Shown: piece by piece, positions 53,527 to 61,400 of the stretch
Position numbering within the stretch: the first letter of the stretch is position 1
Layout: the number at the start of each line of letters is the position of its first letter
From: RUG14871 sp045539425
GTDB lineage: Bacteria > Bacillota_I > Bacilli_A > Erysipelotrichales > Erysipelotrichaceae
Direction: 5' to 3'
DNA: 64,000 nt
Assembly (NCBI GenBank): GCA_045539425.1
Contig: JAZQFH010000011.1
Coordinates: 1 to 64,000 of the forward strand
The notes under the pieces: model-generated
What the model saw: only the letters and a program-made list of their open reading frames with translations
Databases searched by the model: none
What the model was told of the DNA's origin: nothing
Position numbers and translations under genes: made by a program

Positions 53527-53550
53527 ACACAATGAAAGTGCTAATTGTGT
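53527..53550. promoter_or_regulatory. Inverted repeat in the EIIC/DUF3284 divergent region
   Basis: ACACAAT (53527-53533) and ATTGTGT (53544-53550) form a perfect 7-base dyad with a 10-base centre, next to the EIIC promoter. It may bind a locus-specific regulator. Confidence 0.45.
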
Positions 53551-53551
53551 G

Positions 53552-53580
53552 AAAATATGTGCTGATTAAAGCGCTTTCAA
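53552..53580 (-). promoter_or_regulatory. EIIC promoter overlapped by a cre-like site
   Basis: TTGAAA (53580-53575) and TATTTT (53557-53552) on the minus strand are 17 bases apart. The cre-like TTAAAGCGCTTTCA (53566-53579), one mismatch from consensus, covers the -35 box, so CcpA should block this promoter in rich sugar. Confidence 0.65.
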
Positions 53581-53646
53581 CATACACGTCTTTGAATATT
53601 GAACACTTCGCAAAAAGTGATTCATTTCTTTCCCCTTTTCGCTCTC

Positions 53647-53675
53647 TTGTTTTCCTGAATTGTTTTTCTTATAAT
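53647..53675 (+). promoter_or_regulatory. Leaderless promoter of the DUF3284 gene
   Basis: TTGTTT (53647-53652) and TATAAT (53670-53675) are 17 bases apart; the start of transcription would coincide with ATG 53682. Confidence 0.6.
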
Positions 53676-53681
53676 GAAACC

Positions 53682-54209
53682 ATGAAACTCGACAGAATGT
53701 TAAAAGTCACAAGCGATCAGTTCTACGACTATGTCGAAGAGCAGTTTATCAAAGACGTGGAAAAAGCCACCTCACGCCAGATCAAGCCGCGCGATATGAA
53801 AGACGGCTTCAAGTACACGCGTACGGATCAGAACGGCAAAATCGTGATCTACCTGGATCACTACACCCGTGGTAAGATCTATGCGGTCAGAACCGTGCAA
53901 GGAAACTTCTCCGCCTCCACCTCCTATACTACCGAAGAGACGCCGGAAGGTCTGCACACCATCATGGAATTCTTCGACAGTTCCTTTGAAAAGAAGAAAG
54001 CGAAGATGAACAAGCTGTCCCGCAATTTCAACGAGCTGATCTACTACAGCCGTATGTCTTCTCAGATCGGACGCATGGCCTCCCACATCATCAAGAAAGC
54101 CAACGGGTTACCCATCCGGGAAGAACCGCCGGGACTTGTGGCCGCAAGACATGTCAGCAACTTCATCCAGAAGAAGTTCAGAAAAAAGAAAGACGATGAA
54201 AACGAATAG
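53682..54209 (+). CDS. DUF3284 domain protein
   Basis: A 175-residue protein of the DUF3284 family, which is often found beside lactose/cellobiose PTS operons, as here. Its function is not known; the fold recalls SRPBCC-like lipid or ligand-binding proteins, but that is not certain. ATG 53682 gives the family start MKLDRMLKVTSDQFYDYV; it has no Shine-Dalgarno and lies seven bases after a TATAAT box. It is divergent from EIIC and ends in a basic tail (KKFRKKK). Confidence 0.75.
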   Translation: MKLDRMLKVTSDQFYDYVEEQFIKDVEKATSRQIKPRDMKDGFKYTRTDQNGKIVIYLDHYTRGKIYAVRTVQGNFSASTSYTTEETPEGLHTIMEFFDSSFEKKKAKMNKLSRNFNELIYYSRMSSQIGRMASHIIKKANGLPIREEPPGLVAARHVSNFIQKKFRKKKDDENE

Positions 54210-54235
54210 AGACGTACATTCACGTCTCTTTTTTT
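54208..54235 (+). terminator. Terminator of the DUF3284 gene
   Basis: AGAGACGT (54208-54215) pairs with ACGTCTCT (54222-54229), followed by six T. It overlaps the stop codon and ends just before the -10 box of the next gene. Confidence 0.8.
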
Positions 54236-54250
54236 CGGTATAATAAAGTC

Positions 54251-54865
54251 ATGATCAAGGCAATCGTATTTGATGTCAACGGAGTACTGCAGCGGCCGTC
54301 TTTCCGCCACTTTTTCCCCTACGTTCATCTTTCCCCCAAAGAGCTCTACATCTTCTTCCGCATCTCCCGCTCTGCTTCCTTCCAAAAGGCAAACCTCGGG
54401 GAATACGGCACAAGAGAGGAACTCGTGGATGCTCTTTGTCACGAATTACCGCAATACAGCGAAATAATACGCAGGGTGTACAAAAAAAGGTGGGAGGACT
54501 TTTTTGTGGAATGGAAGTCCGCCACCCGTGTTTTAAAAAACTTAAGTAAAGAATACGACATCTACCTGCTCTCCAACCAGTCTACCGAGGAGAAAAAACA
54601 TGTCATCGCTTACCATTTCCTTAAACACGTTAAAGGTACCTTCTTCTCCTGTGACATTCATCTCATGAAGCCGGATCCGGCCTGCTTTGAGGCGTTTCTG
54701 AAAGAGTATGATCTCAAAGCGGAAGAGTGCCTCTTTATCGATGACAGCGCAAAGAACATCGCTGTCGCCAAACAGCTGGGCTTTCTCTGCTTACGCAAGG
54801 ATCTCTTCTTCTCTGAAAGGAAAGTCAGAGAACTGCTAAAGAAAACAAATACGGAGAGTGCATAA
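54251..54865 (+). CDS. HAD-superfamily hydrolase
   Basis: A 204-residue HAD subfamily IA protein with a helical cap. Motif I is FDVNGVL, motif II LLSNQS, the lysine is in HLMKPDPACF and motif IV in LFIDDSAKNI. The nucleophile Asp is present, but the general acid/base Asp two residues later is Asn (DVN instead of DxD), as in some non-phosphatase HAD enzymes. ATG 54251 has no Shine-Dalgarno; TATAAT at 54239-54244 ends six bases before it, so the mRNA may be leaderless. Substrate unknown. Confidence 0.8.
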   Translation: MIKAIVFDVNGVLQRPSFRHFFPYVHLSPKELYIFFRISRSASFQKANLGEYGTREELVDALCHELPQYSEIIRRVYKKRWEDFFVEWKSATRVLKNLSKEYDIYLLSNQSTEEKKHVIAYHFLKHVKGTFFSCDIHLMKPDPACFEAFLKEYDLKAEECLFIDDSAKNIAVAKQLGFLCLRKDLFFSERKVRELLKKTNTESA

Positions 54866-54882
54866 GCACTCCCCGCTATTTT

Positions 54883-55794
54883 CTATTTGAAGTTTCCGAC
54901 CCATAACGGGGAGTTTGTTTCCTTCAGATGATCCTGATAATCATGCGTTCCGAGAAGCGCATCCCGGAAGTTGACCAGTTCGATCTTGTTTTCGATGATC
55001 CACTCCCTGATCTTCGGGTCGCAGCACCCTCTCAGCTCTTCCACACGGTGGATCGTGGCACTGCTTTCCTGCATGATGTAATCATCCAGATAACCGGTGT
55101 GGCCGTTCGTCCAGCAGATCTGATCGTCGTTGTCCCATTGGATGGACATCATGTTTCTGGTCGTGTTGTAGTCCTTGAAGATGGCCAGATCATACGGCGG
55201 ATTGAACTTCTTTCCCGTGGTCCACGGATTGAAACCGCCCTTCTGGAAGGCCATATCCTCCAGGCGGTAGTTATTCGGTCCGAAGCACCAGCTTTCCATG
55301 TCCAGATCCTTCCATCTCTCCAGTCTTTCCGCTTTTTTAAAGCCGTACATGATACCAAGCTTGTCACAGACATCCTTAAATGCCTGCTCCAGCTCGTTTT
55401 TCGGCTCGACCTGCACTACCGTGCAGATATCCGGGTATTTGTCTAAGATGGCATGGCAGCGATCCATCTCTGCCATAAATTCCGTGTAGGCTTCCGCGTA
55501 GGGAACTTCCGCCATCCACTGCTGGTTGTGATGACGCCAGCGGAATCTCCCCTCTTCATCCACCATATGCGGAATCAAAGCAGGATCCGCCACCGGTGTC
55601 TCCCATAAGTGGCGGTGCCAGCCGATGGAGAGCCAGGGGCGCTCCTTGAGCCAGTGGAGAACTTCTTCGGTATGCGGAGAGTCGAACATGACATCCGCAT
55701 GCGTGGAGATTCCTTCATCGAAGGCTTTCATGCAGCCAAGATCATAAGCCAGCGTGTATCCGACATCATCGGAACTGTATGCGAGTTTTTTCAT
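54883..55794 (-). CDS. ChbG/YdjC-family protein, HxH motif missing
   Basis: A 303-residue YdjC/ChbG-fold protein, related to deacetylases that remove acetyl from chito-oligosaccharide phosphates. The aspartate pair is present (D9, D10 in SSDDVGYT) and the first metal histidine is likely H60 (GWHRHLWE). Where relatives carry HxH, this protein reads VVQVEPKN (126-133), so a metal ligand seems lost. It follows the EIIC gene at 55855, last in the LicR-type PTS operon. It may act on another substrate or by another mechanism. Confidence 0.75.
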   Translation of the reverse strand: MKKLAYSSDDVGYTLAYDLGCMKAFDEGISTHADVMFDSPHTEEVLHWLKERPWLSIGWHRHLWETPVADPALIPHMVDEEGRFRWRHHNQQWMAEVPYAEAYTEFMAEMDRCHAILDKYPDICTVVQVEPKNELEQAFKDVCDKLGIMYGFKKAERLERWKDLDMESWCFGPNNYRLEDMAFQKGGFNPWTTGKKFNPPYDLAIFKDYNTTRNMMSIQWDNDDQICWTNGHTGYLDDYIMQESSATIHRVEELRGCCDPKIREWIIENKIELVNFRDALLGTHDYQDHLKETNSPLWVGNFK

Positions 55795-55816
55795 AAGTTT
55801 GCTCCTTCAATAGAGA

Positions 55817-55842
55817 AATGCGGCTGCAGAGGCAGCCGCATT
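55817..55842 (-). terminator. Hairpin between EIIC and the ChbG-like gene
   Basis: A perfect 11-pair stem (55817-55827 with 55832-55842, loop AGAG), followed on the minus strand by TCTCTATTG. It probably gives partial termination before the last gene. Confidence 0.65.
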
Positions 55843-55854
55843 GCGTATTTTCAA

Positions 55855-57075
55855 TTATTCTTTTACGGCTTCGGCATCTGCCTTATCAAGGGCAGCGTCA
55901 TTCATCTTAACAAACGGGATGTATAAGAGGAATGTCACAAATGTCACCAGGAGGTTCACAACTGCGCCCTGCCAGCCGTAGTAGAAGAATGCCTGTACGG
56001 AAGTCGGCAGAGTCCAGGCGACGGAAGTACCGTTATTGTATCCCAGGAATCCGATCAGCTGTGCGCCGTGAGTCAGAACCCAGCCGATGATTGGTGTTAA
56101 GAGATACGGGATGAAGAAGTTCGGGTTCATGATGATCGGAACACCGAAGTTTGTCGGTTCAGAGATATTGAAGAGGTAAGGAACGATACCGATCTTGGCA
56201 ATTTCCTTGAGCTCTTTTCTGTGGGATGCAAATAAGATTGCAAGGTTGACCGCAAAGCCTTCACCCAGTAAGACCGTGCCGACGAACATGTTCGGTAACG
56301 GCTGACCTGCCGTGTAAGCTGCCAGGTTGCCCATTGTCTTTTCCATGAAGATAACCATGATGATCGGCATCATGATCATGCCGCCGTGGATACCGAAGAA
56401 CCAGAGCATTGTGCAGTAGACAACTAAGACGAATTCACCGAAGGCATTGGCACCGACAGCCGTGAGCGGTACACGTACCAGAGCGTAGATGATATCCTGC
56501 AGCGTTCCGAAGGATGTGAAGCTTAAGGCAAAGTTAATGACCATGAAGACCAGGCAGACCGTTAAGGACGGTAAGAGTGCCACGAAGGACTGGGAAACCA
56601 TTGGCGGAACACCTTCCGGAAGTTTGATGGTGATGTTGGCTTCGATCAGTTTCTTGAAGATCCAGCCGACAAGACCGCCGACGATGAAGGCACCTAACAT
56701 GCCCATCGTGCCGATGTAGCTCGCCGAGTTGTCGCCGCAGGAAATTAAGAAGCAGCAGACGGACATGATGCCGCATGCCAGAGCGTTCTTTCTCTGCTTA
56801 TTGCTGACGGCATACTGATAAGCCATGCAGAAGGATAAGATCAGAGACATATAGCCGTATGTGCTGTTATAAACCAGGTTGAAGGCATTCACCAGACCTG
56901 TGCTGTTGATGAAGTTTGTCCAAGGTGTGAACGGTAAACCAGTCAGTAATGAGAACAGAGAACCGACTAATGTGACCGGTAACATCATGGCCAGAGCTTT
57001 CTGAATATACTGTAAAGCTGCAATGTTATTTGTCTTTTCCGCGATTTTCGCTAAGACCGCTTTTAATTTTTCCAT
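55855..57075 (-). CDS. PTS lactose/cellobiose-type EIIC (second locus)
   Basis: A 406-residue permease with about ten helices. The SEPTNFGVPIIMNPNFFIPY segment is the family's sugar-binding loop. GGAG lies upstream of ATG 57075. It follows EIIA and EIIB in order, giving a full EIIABC set downstream of the LicR-type regulator. Confidence 0.9.
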   Translation of the reverse strand: MEKLKAVLAKIAEKTNNIAALQYIQKALAMMLPVTLVGSLFSLLTGLPFTPWTNFINSTGLVNAFNLVYNSTYGYMSLILSFCMAYQYAVSNKQRKNALACGIMSVCCFLISCGDNSASYIGTMGMLGAFIVGGLVGWIFKKLIEANITIKLPEGVPPMVSQSFVALLPSLTVCLVFMVINFALSFTSFGTLQDIIYALVRVPLTAVGANAFGEFVLVVYCTMLWFFGIHGGMIMMPIIMVIFMEKTMGNLAAYTAGQPLPNMFVGTVLLGEGFAVNLAILFASHRKELKEIAKIGIVPYLFNISEPTNFGVPIIMNPNFFIPYLLTPIIGWVLTHGAQLIGFLGYNNGTSVAWTLPTSVQAFFYYGWQGAVVNLLVTFVTFLLYIPFVKMNDAALDKADAEAVKE

Positions 57076-57092
57076 TTCTATCTCCTCGATTA

Positions 57093-57401
57093 TTATAAAA
57101 TGCTTTCTGCCAGAGCCAGAATCTTGTCGGCTCTCATTTTGCCGTAGTCATCCTTATCGATGACGGCAACCGGAATATCGTCACCGTATTCCGAAACCGC
57201 GTCCATGACGACATCGATCTTGCCTCCGACCTGCGGGCCGATCAGGCAGCAGTCAAAGGATTCCTCATCATCCACGATGTTATCCACGGAAGTGGCCCAG
57301 ATTTTATAGTCTTTTCCCTGCTCTTCTGCGAGTCTTCTCATCTTCTGGACGATCAGGGAAGTGGACATGCCTGCCGAGCAGGCTAATAAGATTTTCTTCA
57401 T
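57093..57401 (-). CDS. PTS lactose/cellobiose-type EIIB (second locus)
   Basis: A 102-residue EIIB with phosphoryl cysteine C8 in LLACSAGMSTSL. It sits between EIIA and EIIC genes with short gaps, in the same operon as the regulator encoded at 57737. Confidence 0.92.
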   Translation of the reverse strand: MKKILLACSAGMSTSLIVQKMRRLAEEQGKDYKIWATSVDNIVDDEESFDCCLIGPQVGGKIDVVMDAVSEYGDDIPVAVIDKDDYGKMRADKILALAESIL

Positions 57402-57416
57402 GAATTATTTCTCCTG

Positions 57417-57734
57417 TTATTTTTCTTCTAACTGTCTGTAGAGTTTCAGAATGATTTCCGCCATGTCGATCATGGTTGTCGCCATGGAGAAGTGGTCCTG
57501 TGCGTGGACCATGATGATGTTGATGTCGACGCTCTCGCCAGTGCATTCCTGCTGGATCAGCTTCGTCTGAACATGATGGGCATTGACCAGGGATTTCTTG
57601 GCTTCTCTGATCTTCTGCTCTCCTGCTTCCAGCTCTTTGTTCTGAATCAGTGCAATCGCTTCGGAAGCCTTGCTTTTGGCATCACCTGCTTCCGAGATGA
57701 TCTCAAAAGCCAGGCTGTATTTATTGTCATCCAT
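57417..57734 (-). CDS. PTS lactose/cellobiose-type EIIA (second locus)
   Basis: A 105-residue helical EIIA with the active histidine H77 in IIMVHAQDHFSM. It starts two bases after the stop of the LicR-type regulator gene, so regulator and transporter are made together. Confidence 0.92.
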   Translation of the reverse strand: MDDNKYSLAFEIISEAGDAKSKASEAIALIQNKELEAGEQKIREAKKSLVNAHHVQTKLIQQECTGESVDINIIMVHAQDHFSMATTMIDMAEIILKLYRQLEEK

Positions 57735-57736
57735 AT

Positions 57737-59656
57737 TTAGTCTCCTAATTTTTTCTTCATGATGTCGATAAACGTATCATAATCCTCCGCTTTTGTGAGC
57801 TCGCGCAGCGTGGACTGTGATGAAATGATCGTGCTGAGACACTCGAAGAACGTGTCATTTTCCTTGGCGAATTTCGCCGCGAAGGAAGAAAGCAGTACGA
57901 TTTTGACTTTCTGATCTTCCGTCCAGTCAACACTCTTTTCCAGAATGCCGATTGAGACAAAGGTGTCTTCCGTGAGGATCTCGTACGGGTGCGGCATGGC
58001 GATTCCTTTCGCAAAACAGGTGTTTGCCAGATTTTCACGCTTCAGTACACCTTCATAGAATCCTTCCGGTAAATCACGGTGCTTTCTGATGTTGTCCACC
58101 ATGATTTTCAGGACTTCTTCCTTACCGGAAGCTTTGATTCCGCTCAGGAAGAGATTTCTCTCAAAGTAGCGGTAGAAGCTCTCCTCGTTTCCCGAGAGAA
58201 CCTTCAGAATCCGCTTGTCATCCTGATCCGTAATGAAGTGCGAGATCAGCAGGTACGGACGTCTGAAGTCTTTCAGCGGAATGGTGGAGAAGATGTAATC
58301 GTATTCCGATACATCCATCTTCAGTACATTGAGATAGTCCACAACCGTCACGCGGTTCAGATAGCGCTCATATTCCTGCTTGAATTTCACCTTGAGCAGA
58401 GCCGCGCTTCCCCGTCCCGTGGAACAGACGATCAGAATGTTCTTCTTTTCCTCTTTCTTCTGGTCATTCATCGACAGCTGCAGATGCAGTGCAATGTAGC
58501 TCAGTTCATTTTCGGAAAGCGTTGTGTTCAGTTTTTCGCTGAGGAACTGTCCGCAGACCGAAGCGTAGTCAAACGCCCGGATGTAACGGCTCTTGATTTC
58601 CTCCAGCAGCGGATTTCTGAGTTCCAGATTGTAGCGGATCCTGGAGAGGAACGGCACCATGTGCAGTGCCAATCTCAGCGCCAGGCGGAAATCCGTACGG
58701 AAGTCCGTCTTCCGGTACTCATCCAGATAAGCGAGCATCTCTGCCACCAGTTTCTGTGTCTCGCTGTTTACGACATATTCCGTATCCAGCGATTTCTTGG
58801 AGCAGAGGTGGATCGTGCAGTAGTAGATCTCGTTACGCGGAAGCGATACGTTCAGCATGCTCTGAATGTCAAGGATAATGGCACGGGCAAGTTCGAATTC
58901 CTCTTCCTTTTCAATCTTGGCTTTGTCCTCCTCGGAGAACTCTACCTGATACTGTTTCTCTGCGCGCTTGATGGCGACGTAAAGATGGGTGACGAGATTG
59001 TCGCAGATCATGTCGACTAAGCGGTAGTTGAACTTTTCGCACTCATCGATGATGATCGTCTTGATTCGGGCCAGGATCACGTTTTCTTCCGTGTCTGCCG
59101 AATAGGTTGTCGCATAATTGGAAGAGAAGAGATTCTCCGATTCCATCTTGGCCAGAGCCTGGCGGACCGCAATTTCATCCGCTTCAATGCCCAGGCCGTA
59201 ATACGGTTTATTGACCACTTCAATTCCAAGCTGTTTCAGATGGCTGCGGACCTCTTTCAGATCCTTGCTCAGCTGATTTTTGGAGATCATGAGCTCTTCG
59301 CAGAGATCATCGGCCTTGATGAAGTCTCTGTTCTGTAAGAAGCGCTGACAGATATAGTTGATTCTGGCTTCCTGATTGTTGAAAAGACCTTTCTCCTCTT
59401 CCTTCTGGCGCGGAAGCACCTCATGAAGATAGGACTGGAATTTCCTTTCATCCTCAATCATCAGCGTATAACCGTTTCCCCTTCCGGTTTTTCCGGAAAT
59501 TTCGGCACCGTAGTTCAAAAGAGACTCGTTCATCTCCTTGATGATGTACTTGACTTTGGAGCGGGATACACCGATGCTGTTTGCCAGCTCTTCCGTTCCG
59601 AGCGGCTGTTTCGCTTCTTTCAGTTCTTGCAATAACTGAATCTCGATCTCTTTCAT
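57737..59656 (-). CDS. LicR/MtlR-type PRD transcription activator
   Basis: A 639-residue multidomain regulator. Two N-terminal helix-turn-helix parts (about 1-75 and 95-160) are followed by two PRDs (about 190-300 and 305-410), an EIIB-like domain with cysteine in LIVCSTGRGSAA, and a C-terminal EIIA-like domain with histidine in GIAMPHPYEIL. Such proteins activate PTS operons and are controlled by phosphorylation from HPr and their own EIIB. GGGGG lies five bases before ATG 59656. It heads the EIIA-EIIB-EIIC-ChbG unit. Confidence 0.9.
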   Translation of the reverse strand: MKEIEIQLLQELKEAKQPLGTEELANSIGVSRSKVKYIIKEMNESLLNYGAEISGKTGRGNGYTLMIEDERKFQSYLHEVLPRQKEEEKGLFNNQEARINYICQRFLQNRDFIKADDLCEELMISKNQLSKDLKEVRSHLKQLGIEVVNKPYYGLGIEADEIAVRQALAKMESENLFSSNYATTYSADTEENVILARIKTIIIDECEKFNYRLVDMICDNLVTHLYVAIKRAEKQYQVEFSEEDKAKIEKEEEFELARAIILDIQSMLNVSLPRNEIYYCTIHLCSKKSLDTEYVVNSETQKLVAEMLAYLDEYRKTDFRTDFRLALRLALHMVPFLSRIRYNLELRNPLLEEIKSRYIRAFDYASVCGQFLSEKLNTTLSENELSYIALHLQLSMNDQKKEEKKNILIVCSTGRGSAALLKVKFKQEYERYLNRVTVVDYLNVLKMDVSEYDYIFSTIPLKDFRRPYLLISHFITDQDDKRILKVLSGNEESFYRYFERNLFLSGIKASGKEEVLKIMVDNIRKHRDLPEGFYEGVLKRENLANTCFAKGIAMPHPYEILTEDTFVSIGILEKSVDWTEDQKVKIVLLSSFAAKFAKENDTFFECLSTIISSQSTLRELTKAEDYDTFIDIMKKKLGD

Positions 59657-59715
59657 TTTTTCCCCCAGTTCTGTGCTAGCAGTATTATTACGTAATCACT
59701 AAGGTTTACATCATC

Positions 59716-59745
59716 ATTATATCCGTGCGTGGAAAACACTTCCAC
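59716..59745 (-). promoter_or_regulatory. Promoter and activator-type dyad before the LicR-type gene
   Basis: A minus-strand TATAAT (59721-59716) lacks a good -35 box; in its place lies GTGGAA-AACAC-TTCCAC (59729-59745). A dyad at -35 with a poor -35 hexamer is what an activator-dependent promoter would look like, probably for the LicR-type protein itself. A second palindrome, CCAATATTGG, lies at 59759-59768. Confidence 0.5.
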
Positions 59746-59779
59746 ACACTCAATTCGTCCAATATTGGTCAAAATCGGT

Positions 59780-60571
59780 TTACTTTAAGTCGTTATATGT
59801 TATTAATTCAATGTCGTTCTCGCGAATCCACTGCTTGATCTCATCGCTCATCAGCATTTCCGCATCCTTAAATCTCTCTAAGGAGAGCGAGCTGAGTTTC
59901 ATCAGATCCGCATCCACATACCCGGCGTGACCGCCCAGCATGGCATACTCGTGCGAGAGCATGTACTCTTTATTACGGTTGATATCCACCCACGGGTCAT
60001 ACTGCATCATCGCACTCATATCCGCCACTTTGGCCATGGAACCCTGATGGTCTTTCAGCCACATGGCGATGTCATACTGATCGATGGCATCCTGCGAGAA
60101 GATGACGCCCGTCTCTTTGGAGATGCGGCGGATTGTCTCAATATAAGGTTCCACCGGGAGCGAGTGCACGTGTAAATATCCCGGCTTCTGTCCCGTCAGT
60201 TCCACAAAGCGGTCATACTGTGCCTTGAGTTCGATATACATCTCATCTAACGGCAACATCTCATATCTGCCCTCTTCACTCTGAATGCGCGGATCTCTGA
60301 CGCGCACGGAAGAGCGGATCAGATTCCCGTTTTCATCCACCAGATGCGGAATCAGTTTCGGATCGGCGCAGCAGGGTCCGGAGACGTAGTTGAAGTCGAT
60401 GCCGAAGCAGACATGCGGTCTGTCCTTCATGAAGCTGACCGCAAAAGGAGCGCTTGGCATATTCGCAAACAGTCCCGTGTTGCGGACGATGCCGAGGTCG
60501 ATGGAATCGATGATTCCGTAGGTAACGGCTCTTGTGAAGCCGAAGTCATCTGCCTGAGTTAAAAGTTTCAT
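59780..60571 (-). CDS. ChbG/YdjC-family deacetylase-like protein
   Basis: A 263-residue YdjC/ChbG-fold protein. The aspartates are D8 and D9 (QADDFGFT) and the metal-binding HxH is present (YLHVHSLP, H134 and H136). The earlier metal histidine of the family (GxHxxL) is replaced by D59 in FGIDFNYV. It shares ADPKLIPHLVDE with its paralogue at 54883. It lies between the esterase and the regulator genes. It likely removes N-acetyl or similar groups from imported glycosides, if the altered site is active. Confidence 0.8.
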   Translation of the reverse strand: MKLLTQADDFGFTRAVTYGIIDSIDLGIVRNTGLFANMPSAPFAVSFMKDRPHVCFGIDFNYVSGPCCADPKLIPHLVDENGNLIRSSVRVRDPRIQSEEGRYEMLPLDEMYIELKAQYDRFVELTGQKPGYLHVHSLPVEPYIETIRRISKETGVIFSQDAIDQYDIAMWLKDHQGSMAKVADMSAMMQYDPWVDINRNKEYMLSHEYAMLGGHAGYVDADLMKLSSLSLERFKDAEMLMSDEIKQWIRENDIELITYNDLK

Positions 60572-60588
60572 AACGTTTCTCCTCTGTA

Positions 60589-61398
60589 TTATTTCTCTTC
60601 AAAAAAGGCCAGCGCTTTCTCGATGGAAAGATCCCAGAAGCGCCATTCATGCCGGTAGGAAGGAACCGATTCAAAGCGGGCATCCAGTCCGATCTCTTCC
60701 GCATATTGTCTGAATTTCAGCCACTGCGGATATGCCTGGTCCGCTTCCCCGCAGGTGAAATAGAGTTTCACCGGGTACGCGTTATCAACAAGTGCCTTGC
60801 AGTGATCCCAGGTGTTCTCATTGGAGAGCAGGAACTCCTTCTCTCCTCCGGCACGCTCAATATCGTGCAATAGGCGCTCTCTGAATTGCGGCGGCAATTC
60901 AGAAATGTGCGCGAGTTCCTCGCGTAAATCACGCGGTGAGCTGGAGAGAACCGCTGCCTTGGCAAAGAGCTCCGGGTGAGCGCAGACGAACTTCATCGTG
61001 CCTCTTCCGCCCATGGAAAGACCTGCCACAAAGTTGTCTTCGCGCTTTCTGCTGGCCGGGAACCAGTTGTAAACTAACGGCATCAGCTCTTCAAAGACGA
61101 AGTCCCACATGTTGTATCCCATCGCGAAATTTGGCCAGTTCTCATAGACCGTATTCAGGCCCGACGGCATCACAACGATATAGTTCTTTTCCGTCGCATA
61201 TAATTCAATCATGCTCTTGCGCACCCAGTCGGAGTGATCTCCAAACGTTCCGTGCAGCAGCCAGAGCACCTTGTATTTCTTTTTCCTGGAGTAGAATTGT
61301 TTCGGATCTTCCATAAACGGACGGTCCGGCAGAATCACGCTCACCGTCGTGTTTCCGTAAAGATGTTTGCTTTCCAGCTGCAGTGTGACAAGTGCCAT
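60589..61398 (-). CDS. Esterase of the EstA/esterase D family
   Basis: A 269-residue alpha/beta-hydrolase. The nucleophile serine is in AGLSMGGRGTM, the oxyanion region in LLHGTFGDHSDWV, the acid probably in CGEADQAY and the histidine in SYRHEWRFW. The family includes S-formylglutathione hydrolases and acetyl or feruloyl esterases of carbohydrate clusters. No signal peptide, so it acts in the cytoplasm, probably to deacylate imported glycosides. It starts two bases after the GH1 gene upstream ends. Confidence 0.85.
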   Translation of the reverse strand: MALVTLQLESKHLYGNTTVSVILPDRPFMEDPKQFYSRKKKYKVLWLLHGTFGDHSDWVRKSMIELYATEKNYIVVMPSGLNTVYENWPNFAMGYNMWDFVFEELMPLVYNWFPASRKREDNFVAGLSMGGRGTMKFVCAHPELFAKAAVLSSSPRDLREELAHISELPPQFRERLLHDIERAGGEKEFLLSNENTWDHCKALVDNAYPVKLYFTCGEADQAYPQWLKFRQYAEEIGLDARFESVPSYRHEWRFWDLSIEKALAFFEEK

Positions 61399-61400
61399 CT

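Noticed and set aside
58079..59020. A 313-codon open frame opposite the LicR-type regulator gene
   Set aside because: It mirrors conserved PRD and EII-like coding sequence on the other strand; long antisense frames come from codon bias here.
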